Below the pieces are notes generated by a model that was not told the DNA's origin, searched no databases, and saw only the letters and a program-made list of their open reading frames with translations. A program made the position numbers and the translations under genes. Source: Acidobacteriota bacterium (GTDB lineage: Bacteria > Acidobacteriota > Aminicenantia > UBA2199). From it: a DNA stretch of 9,884 bases. Within the stretch, counting starts at the first letter, position 1, and each line of letters starts with the position of its first letter. Location: positions 1 through 9,884 of the forward strand of contig JAKAGC010000090.1 of NCBI GenBank assembly GCA_021817755.1, given 5' to 3'. Shown piece by piece: positions 5,450 through 9,884 of the stretch.

Positions 5450-8400
5450 ACCCGTTTAACTCTGGCGATTCTTCCAGGATGACATGCACATTATTACCAC
5501 CGATTCCAAAGGAACTGATACCGGCACGTCTTGGGTATTTTTCTTTTTTCCATTCCTTTAGATGGGTATTTACGAAAAAGGGACTGTTCTCAAAATCGAT
5601 TCTCGGATTGGGTTTCTTAAAATGGAGGCTTGGAGGGATTAAACGGTGGTAAAGGATGAGAACCGTTTTAATAAATCCCGCAATACCTGCGGCAGTATCC
5701 AGATGCCCGATATTGGATTTAACCGATCCGATCGGACAGTATTTTCTCTTTTGTGTATTGAACGCTTGCTTTAATGCTTCGATTTCTACCGGATCTCCCA
5801 AACGTGTTCCTGTTCCATGTGCTTCGATATACCCCAAAGATTCTGGTTCAACCGAAGCATTTTCCAAAGCCGCACGAATCACCGCAGCCTGTCCATCTAT
5901 ACTTGGCGCAGTAAATCCAACTTTCCGATTCCCATCATTGTTGATTGCACTACCTTTAATGACCGCATAGATAAAATCACGGTCTTCAATCGCCTTTGAT
6001 AAGGATTTAAGAACAACAACCCCTGCTCCTTCACCCGATACCGTGCCGTCCGAGTCCGCATCGAAAGGTCTACAGTGACCATCCGGGGACATTATCATTC
6101 CTTCGTGATAATAATAACCCACTTTCCTGGGGAACCGAATCGATACTCCTCCTGCCAATGCCATATCGCATTGTTTCTCTAAAAGACTGCGGCAAGCCAA
6201 ATCCACTGCTGCCAGCGATGTCGAACATGCCGTATATACAGGTAAACAGGGGCCATGCAGATTCAACCGGTAAGAAATAGTCGTTGTCATAAAATCCTTA
6301 TTGGTTAATTGCATATAGGTTATCCCGTCAATGGAAGAGGATGCCGGTAGTTCACGTGTAATCGCTTCCCAATTAAAATTATGGGAGGCACCGGCAAACA
6401 ATCCGATTAATCCTTCATATGAGTCCGGGTTATATCCTGCGTTTTCAAGAGCTCCCCATACACATTGGTGGAATATCCGAAGCTGAGGATCCATCAATGA
6501 TGCTTCCACAGCAGTATATCCAAAAAAGGATGAATCGAACATCTCCGCATCGGGAATTAATCCTTTGGCCCGGATATATCGGGGATCCGTATAATCATCG
6601 ATATTTCCTCCTACTCCTTGTGCAACATCTTCGGCACTGAAGAAGGAAATCGATTCCACTCCGTTTACCAGATTATTCCAATACTCATCGATATTTCGTG
6701 CACCCGGGAAGATACCTGCCATACCGATAACCGCAATATCCCGCCCTAATTCTTCCCCAGATACAGGTGAAATACTTACAGCAATGTTTTCGCTTTCTTT
6801 GTAAGATTCTTCTCCTGTCAAATACTTTGCCATGGCTCGAATCGTTGGATACTGGAACATTGTAGTAACAGGGATATCTTTACCCATATCATTTTTTAAC
6901 CGGTTATTTAACCGGATGAATTTCAACGAATTTCCTCCCACATCGAAGAATCGGTCGTCCACGCCGATTTCTTCAACACCCAGGATTTCTTTCCATATTG
7001 TGCCGATCGCCTGCTCCATACGAGTTACAGGTGGAATGAAACCCAAAGAAGTGTTAGGCCGGTAGCGTTTCGAAGTCGGTAATTTTTTCAAATCCGCTTT
7101 TCCATTAGGATTCAATGGTATCTTTTCAAGTTGGACAAAAGCTTCTGGAATCATATAAAGTGGTAATCGGGTCTGAAGATATTCTCTTAATTGAGGAACA
7201 GAAATCTCATCCCCATCTGTAGCCACTATATACGCGCACAGGTATTTTTCTTCACCGGGTATTTCTCCAGCAGTAATCACGACTGCATCTTTAATTTTCT
7301 CGAAACCAAGGAGGCAATTCTCGATCTCTCCTATTTCGATCCTGTATCCCCGGATTTTAACTTGAAAATCGATCCGTCCTAAAAATTCAATATTCCCATC
7401 TTCTAATAAGCGACATAAATCACCCGTTTTATAGAATATATTTTTATTGATTTCTTCCGCGGACAGTGGGGCTTTTTGAAAAACGCCCCCCTGTACCCCC
7501 TTAAAACTTTCTGTTATATCATTATTGTCAGAAGTTTTTTCTCGATGCAGGGACGAATCCAAATGTACAAGATTATCAGAAGTTTTTGCCGGGTGCAGGG
7601 GCGGTTTTTTCAAAAAGAGCCCCTGCTCAAATGAATCAACAAATTTTTCTCCCGTCATTTCCGGGTTATTGAGGTAACCCAATGATAAGCCTTTGCCACC
7701 AATATAGAGTTCGCCTGGAACATTAACAGGACAAACATTCCTATGGTTATTTAAAATAATTAACCGGGCGTCTCCCACAGCAGTACCGATAGGTACGCTT
7801 GAAAGCATCCCCCGTTTGCTCAAATCATCCCTTGTAATTTCGAGAACCGCAGAAATAATTGTCGCTTCCGTTGGACCGTACATATTGAACAAACGGCAAT
7901 CAGGTCCAACCAGTCCAAAACTGCGTTCAACCAGATCAAAGGTTAATTTTTCAGCTCCAATGAACAGGTATTTCAGTGGAAGCAGAGGCTCTCCCACATC
8001 AGTCAGATATCCGCACTGGGTTGGTGTCACATGGAGTATCGATATATGGTGTTTATAGATAAATTCCACCTGATTATAAGGATTCAATAATATATCTTCA
8101 TCGATCATATGTAGTGTTGCCCCTGAAACAAGAGTAATAAAGATTTCCCATACCGACCAATCGAAGAAATAGGAGAGATTTTGGATTGCATTATCACAAC
8201 TATTGATACCCAGGTTAACCATTCCCCATTGAAGTAACGGGAATAGATTTGAATGAGTAATCGGTACTCCTTTCGGGTTACCCGTTGAACCTGAAGTATA
8301 AATAATATAAGCCATATTGGAAGGATTTGTATCCAGTGCTTTAAATGGCACTAGTGACTGTTCCTGTTCCCAGAACTCTGACATCGTTTCAGAGGTAATC

Positions 8401-9884
8401 AAAATGGAAGCGTGACTGTCATTCATCATAAACCTGGTTCTTTCAGGCGGGTTCCCCGGATTCATCGGAACATAAGCGCATCCGTTTTTCAATATACCCA
8501 GAATACCAACGATCATCTCGATGGAGCGTTCGATGGATATAGCAGCCAGATCGCCGGTTTCAAGACCTTTTTCACGTAAGAATCTCGCAAATTTTGCAGA
8601 AAGAATATCCAGTTCCTTGTAAGTAATATAGTGAGAGAAAGCAGTTAATGCAACATGATCTCCCGCACGTTCCACCTCTTCTTCAAACAATCCTTGAAGG
8701 GTCCTTTCGTGGTACTCTTCCGAAGAACAATTGAGATCATGAATCAATTGTTCCATCTCTTCACGAGTCTGTATTTGTATACTCGAGATAGAGCATTCAG
8801 GATTTTCTACTACTTGAGAAAGAATGTTTTTAAAATAACCGTCATACCGTTTAATGGTTTTTTCTGTAAAGAGCCGTGTACAGTATTGCCATACTATTCT
8901 TATCCCATCTTCCGCTTCTATTGCAGCAAGGGTAATATCGAATTTCGATATTGTATTCTCAGTCGAGAATGGTTTTATTTTTAATGAATCCATTTGAATT
9001 TCAGGTTCATCGAAATTCTGTAATACAAACATCATATCGAATAATGGATTCCTACCCGTATCGCGGTTGGATACAACTTTCTCTACCAGCGTTTCAAAGG
9101 GGAAATCCTGATTTTCAAAGGCCTTTAAAGTTGTATCCTTTACCTCTTCGAGGAAATCTGTAAATCGTTTTTCACCTTTGGGAAAGTTTCGTAGAGCAAG
9201 TGTGTTGATGAACATTCCCATAATATTTTCCAGGTCCGGATGACGGCGTCCCGCAGTTGGCGTTCCAATTATGATATCTTCCTGGTTGCTTAATTTCGAT
9301 AACAATACCCCGAAAACTCCCAAAAGAATCATAAATAGAGTTATATTCGATTTTCTCGATAATAAGAGAAGTTTTTCCGTCACTTCACCCGATAACCCCG
9401 AGGTAAACACGTCGCCTTCGAAATTCTGTACTGCCGGCCTCGGAAAATCAATAGGAATGTTCAATACCGGAATCTCATCACGGAAAAGATTAAACCAGTA
9501 ATTCTCCTGTGCGTTAATACTTTCTATCCCCTGGGCGCTTCTTTGCCAGCAAACAAAATCCTTATATTGAAGAATTTGAGGCTGCAACGCTGATTTATCT
9601 CCCGTTTCATAGAAAGTAATCCATTCCTTCATAAAAAGTTGCAAGGATATACCATCCGAAATAATGTGATGCATGTCGAAAAGGAGATAATCCATTTCAC
9701 TTCCGGTTTTGATATATCCCACCCGGAATAATGGAGCGGTAGATAAATCGAATGGCCGGATAAAGCTATCGATAATCGATTTAATATCATCTCCTTCTTC
9801 CGTACGGTAAAAATCTATTTTTAGATAGAGGTTTTTCTGTATCTTTTGGACCGGTTCATTATCTATCATATCAAAAGACGTTCT
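5448..9884 (-). CDS. Hybrid NRPS-PKS synthetase A: C-A-PCP-KS (5' end outside the window)
   Basis: Multidomain megasynthase that condenses, activates and tethers one amino acid and then hands the chain to a ketosynthase. The reading frame is open to the right window edge and begins inside a C domain (visible R-T-S-F of motif C2), so the ATG at 9869 is internal and the true start lies outside. There are 1478 visible codons plus TGA at 5450-5448. Order, counted from the window edge: C (to about 365; HHIISDG at 72-78), A (about 391-934; YTSGSTGNPKG at 529, YGPTE at 669, YKTGD at 818, A10 Lys929), PCP (Ser986 in VGGNSLKF), KS (about 1049-1475; Cys1220, His1356, His1394). All core catalytic residues seen are intact. 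The A domain holds an unusual in-frame repeat insertion. The protein ends straight after the KS fold (GGNNVHVILEE), without AT or ACP; these begin the next gene, 8 nt downstream. The two genes are almost certainly co-transcribed. Family assignment is secure; product and organism are not known. Confidence 0.96.
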   Translation of the reverse strand, partial: RTSFDMIDNEPVQKIQKNLYLKIDFYRTEEGDDIKSIIDSFIRPFDLSTAPLFRVGYIKTGSEMDYLLFDMHHIISDGISLQLFMKEWITFYETGDKSALQPQILQYKDFVCWQRSAQGIESINAQENYWFNLFRDEIPVLNIPIDFPRPAVQNFEGDVFTSGLSGEVTEKLLLLSRKSNITLFMILLGVFGVLLSKLSNQEDIIIGTPTAGRRHPDLENIMGMFINTLALRNFPKGEKRFTDFLEEVKDTTLKAFENQDFPFETLVEKVVSNRDTGRNPLFDMMFVLQNFDEPEIQMDSLKIKPFSTENTISKFDITLAAIEAEDGIRIVWQYCTRLFTEKTIKRYDGYFKNILSQVVENPECSISSIQIQTREEMEQLIHDLNCSSEEYHERTLQGLFEEEVERAGDHVALTAFSHYITYKELDILSAKFARFLREKGLETGDLAAISIERSIEMIVGILGILKNGCAYVPMNPGNPPERTRFMMNDSHASILITSETMSEFWEQEQSLVPFKALDTNPSNMAYIIYTSGSTGNPKGVPITHSNLFPLLQWGMVNLGINSCDNAIQNLSYFFDWSVWEIFITLVSGATLHMIDEDILLNPYNQVEFIYKHHISILHVTPTQCGYLTDVGEPLLPLKYLFIGAEKLTFDLVERSFGLVGPDCRLFNMYGPTEATIISAVLEITRDDLSKRGMLSSVPIGTAVGDARLIILNNHRNVCPVNVPGELYIGGKGLSLGYLNNPEMTGEKFVDSFEQGLFLKKPPLHPAKTSDNLVHLDSSLHREKTSDNNDITESFKGVQGGVFQKAPLSAEEINKNIFYKTGDLCRLLEDGNIEFLGRIDFQVKIRGYRIEIGEIENCLLGFEKIKDAVVITAGEIPGEEKYLCAYIVATDGDEISVPQLREYLQTRLPLYMIPEAFVQLEKIPLNPNGKADLKKLPTSKRYRPNTSLGFIPPVTRMEQAIGTIWKEILGVEEIGVDDRFFDVGGNSLKFIRLNNRLKNDMGKDIPVTTMFQYPTIRAMAKYLTGEESYKESENIAVSISPVSGEELGRDIAVIGMAGIFPGARNIDEYWNNLVNGVESISFFSAEDVAQGVGGNIDDYTDPRYIRAKGLIPDAEMFDSSFFGYTAVEASLMDPQLRIFHQCVWGALENAGYNPDSYEGLIGLFAGASHNFNWEAITRELPASSSIDGITYMQLTNKDFMTTTISYRLNLHGPCLPVYTACSTSLAAVDLACRSLLEKQCDMALAGGVSIRFPRKVGYYYHEGMIMSPDGHCRPFDADSDGTVSGEGAGVVVLKSLSKAIEDRDFIYAVIKGSAINNDGNRKVGFTAPSIDGQAAVIRAALENASVEPESLGYIEAHGTGTRLGDPVEIEALKQAFNTQKRKYCPIGSVKSNIGHLDTAAGIAGFIKTVLILYHRLIPPSLHFKKPNPRIDFENSPFFVNTHLKEWKKEKYPRRAGISSFGIGGNNVHVILEESPELNG
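5463..6740 (-). other. Ketosynthase (KS) domain at the C-terminus of synthetase A
   Basis: Takes the aminoacyl or peptidyl chain from the preceding PCP and extends it by decarboxylative Claisen condensation. Begins at DIAVIGMAG (1049). The catalytic triad is complete: Cys1220 in T-A-C-S-T-S, His1356 in EAHGTGT and His1394 in SNIGH. It ends with ISSFGIGGNNVHVILEE, where most KSs have GGTNAH. The segment 'LMDPQLRIFHQC' resembles KSs of NRPS-PKS hybrids, in keeping with the upstream PCP. The polypeptide stops about eight residues after the fold, so the KS-AT linker and AT are missing from this chain and lie in synthetase B. Confidence 0.94.
6816..7034 (-). other. Peptidyl carrier (PCP) domain of synthetase A
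   Basis: Carrier that holds the growing chain on a phosphopantetheine arm attached to Ser986 in V-G-G-N-S-L-K-F. The four-helix carrier pattern is clear: EQAIGTIWKEIL, DDRFFDVGGNSLKFIRLNNRL split over two helices, then TTMFQYPTIRAMAKYL. Asn before the serine replaces the more usual Asp or His. It directly precedes the KS, so it is the NRPS-to-PKS transfer point. Confidence 0.92.
7464..7493. repeat. 30-nt palindrome, right end of the element in gene direction
   Basis: Arms of 9 bp (CAGTGGGGC at 7464-7472, GCCCCCCTG at 7485-7493) pair with one mismatch and enclose TTTTTGAAAAAC. The same CAG-G/C block, T-run, A-run, CTG plan is seen in the palindrome at 7595-7626, so the two look like related ends of one element. 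Confidence 0.75.
7524..7600 (-). repeat. Pair of 29-nt direct repeats, 48 nt apart and in phase
   Basis: Copies at 7524-7552 and 7572-7600 agree at 24 of 29 positions by hand alignment. The offset of 48 nt is 16 codons, so both copies are read in the same frame, giving LHPAKTSDN and LHREKTSDN in the protein. This points to an internal duplication inside the inserted element. Confidence 0.75.
7595..7626. repeat. 32-nt palindrome, left end of the element in gene direction
   Basis: Perfect 8-bp arms (GCAGGGGC at 7595-7602, GCCCCTGC at 7619-7626) enclose an inner T-run / A-run pair (7605-7610 and 7612-7616). In RNA it could form a strong hairpin. It is not followed by a U-run on either strand, so it is not an intrinsic terminator. 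Confidence 0.8.
8790..9884 (-). other. Condensation (C) domain of synthetase A, N-terminus missing
   Basis: Forms the amide bond between the upstream carrier-bound chain and the amino acid on PCP Ser986. Visible motifs in order: end of C2 (R-T-S-F), C3 HHIISDG (residues 72-78, second His73 catalytic), C4-like YKDFVCWQ, C5 IGMFINTLALR, and C7 RNPLFDMMFVLQN. Only the first few dozen residues, including C1, lie outside the window. The motif style fits the LCL type, and no epimerase domain is seen nearby. The right boundary with the A domain is approximate. Confidence 0.9.

Larger units (their letters stand above)
7464..7626 (-). repeat. Palindrome-bounded repeat element inserted in frame in the first A domain
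   Basis: A segment of about 163 bp bounded by two related palindromes (7464-7493 and 7595-7626) and holding two copies of a 29-nt direct repeat. It encodes about residues 753-808 of synthetase A, between motif A6 (GEKF, 745-748) and A7 (YKTGD, 818). Without it the A6-A7 loop would be about 14 residues, close to a normal A domain. The encoded peptide (for example KKPPLHPAKTSDN, GVQGGVFQKAPL) resembles nothing in A domains. The reading frame stays open, as in palindromic protein-coding elements such as those described in Rickettsia. Whether the family is mobile or present elsewhere in the genome cannot be seen from one copy. Exact ends are uncertain. Confidence 0.65.
7085..8714 (-). other. Adenylation (A) domain of synthetase A, unassigned substrate
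   Basis: Activates an amino acid as aminoacyl-AMP. A3 YTSGSTGNPKG (529), A5 YGPTE (669), A7 YKTGD (818), A8 GRIDFQVKIRGYRIEIGEIE and A10 NGK (Lys929) are intact. Pocket residues aligned by eye to GrsA-Phe: Asp575, Trp576, Trp579, His618, Phe641, Gly643, Met668, Ile676, Ile677, Lys929. This code (D-W-W-H-F-G-M-I-I-K) matches no specificity I know. Asp at position 235 and Lys at 517 indicate an alpha-amino acid. Motif A2 is atypical: N-P-G-N-P (475-479) where D-P-x-Y-P is usual. The A6-A7 loop is 68 residues long (749-816) because of the inserted repeat element, compared with 24 in the sister A domain of synthetase B. Confidence 0.9.

Noticed and set aside
5443..5450. KS-AT break as a one-base frameshift or sequencing error
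   Set aside because: Stops close both the A frame (5450, 5438) and the B frame (5445) at the junction, so a single-base indel cannot fuse them, and B has its own Shine-Dalgarno. A larger assembly fault cannot be fully excluded.
7524..7600. Two direct repeats with a 19-nt spacer as a CRISPR remnant
   Set aside because: Only two imperfect copies, inside a coding frame and bounded by palindromes; spacing is too short and there are no cas genes.
7595..7626. Palindrome as an intrinsic transcription terminator
   Set aside because: It lies in the middle of an intact A domain reading frame, and no U-run follows the stem on either strand.
7464..7626. Intein or extra enzymatic domain within the A domain
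   Set aside because: About 54 residues is too short, there are no splicing motifs (Cys/Ser start, His-Asn end), and the composition is repeat-derived.
8655..8984. 109-codon plus-strand open frame, the longest of many on that strand
   Set aside because: It lies antisense to the C and A domains of synthetase A. Composition and lack of motifs mark it as a shadow, as with all other plus-strand frames in the window.
9867..9869. ATG at 9869 as the start of synthetase A
   Set aside because: The frame stays open to the window edge and reads R-T-S-F-D just before it, part of conserved motif C2, so this Met is internal to a C domain.

Overview
The window is wall-to-wall coding sequence on the minus strand. 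It lies inside a large hybrid non-ribosomal peptide synthetase / polyketide synthase (NRPS-PKS) locus of a bacterium. Base composition is moderately AT-leaning (about 40-42% GC by eye). The compact operon layout and clear Shine-Dalgarno site show it is bacterial. The style of the modules (LCL-type condensation domains, A8 motifs of the 'GRIDFQVKIRGYRIEIGEIE' kind, in-frame repeat peptides in a loop) faintly recalls assembly lines of uncultured Acidobacteriota / Candidatus Aminicenantes, but that is recollection and not something proven here.

Layout in the direction of transcription (right to left). Synthetase A (9884 down to 5448, 5' end outside the window) carries C - A - PCP - KS and stops directly after the KS fold. 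After an 8-nt gap, synthetase B (5439 down to beyond base 1, 3' end outside the window; 1813 codons visible) carries KS-AT linker - AT - ACP - C - A - PCP - C (cut just before its HHxxxDG motif). I translated B by hand from its ATG to base 1 and met no stop. No other genes, RNA genes, promoters or terminators are visible, and there is no non-coding stretch longer than the 8-nt gap.

How the parts work together: the A-protein NRPS module loads an amino acid I cannot predict (code D-W-W-H-F-G-M-I-I-K) and passes the chain to its C-terminal KS. That KS should be served by the AT and ACP at the start of protein B, which makes one PKS module split over two polypeptides between KS and AT. No KR, DH, ER or MT domain is present, so the two-carbon extension should stay a beta-keto group. 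The next module of B has the complete ten-residue code D-A-K-D-L-G-V-V-D-K known for L-glutamate. The expected fragment is therefore ...-aminoacyl-(beta-keto C2)-Glu-..., continued by the next C domain.

The two most notable features are the KS|AT gene boundary, where stop codons in both frames and a well-placed Shine-Dalgarno argue against a simple frameshift, and a roughly 163-bp palindrome-bounded repeat element (7464-7626). The element sits in frame inside the first adenylation domain, between core motifs A6 and A7, and adds about 54 residues to a loop.
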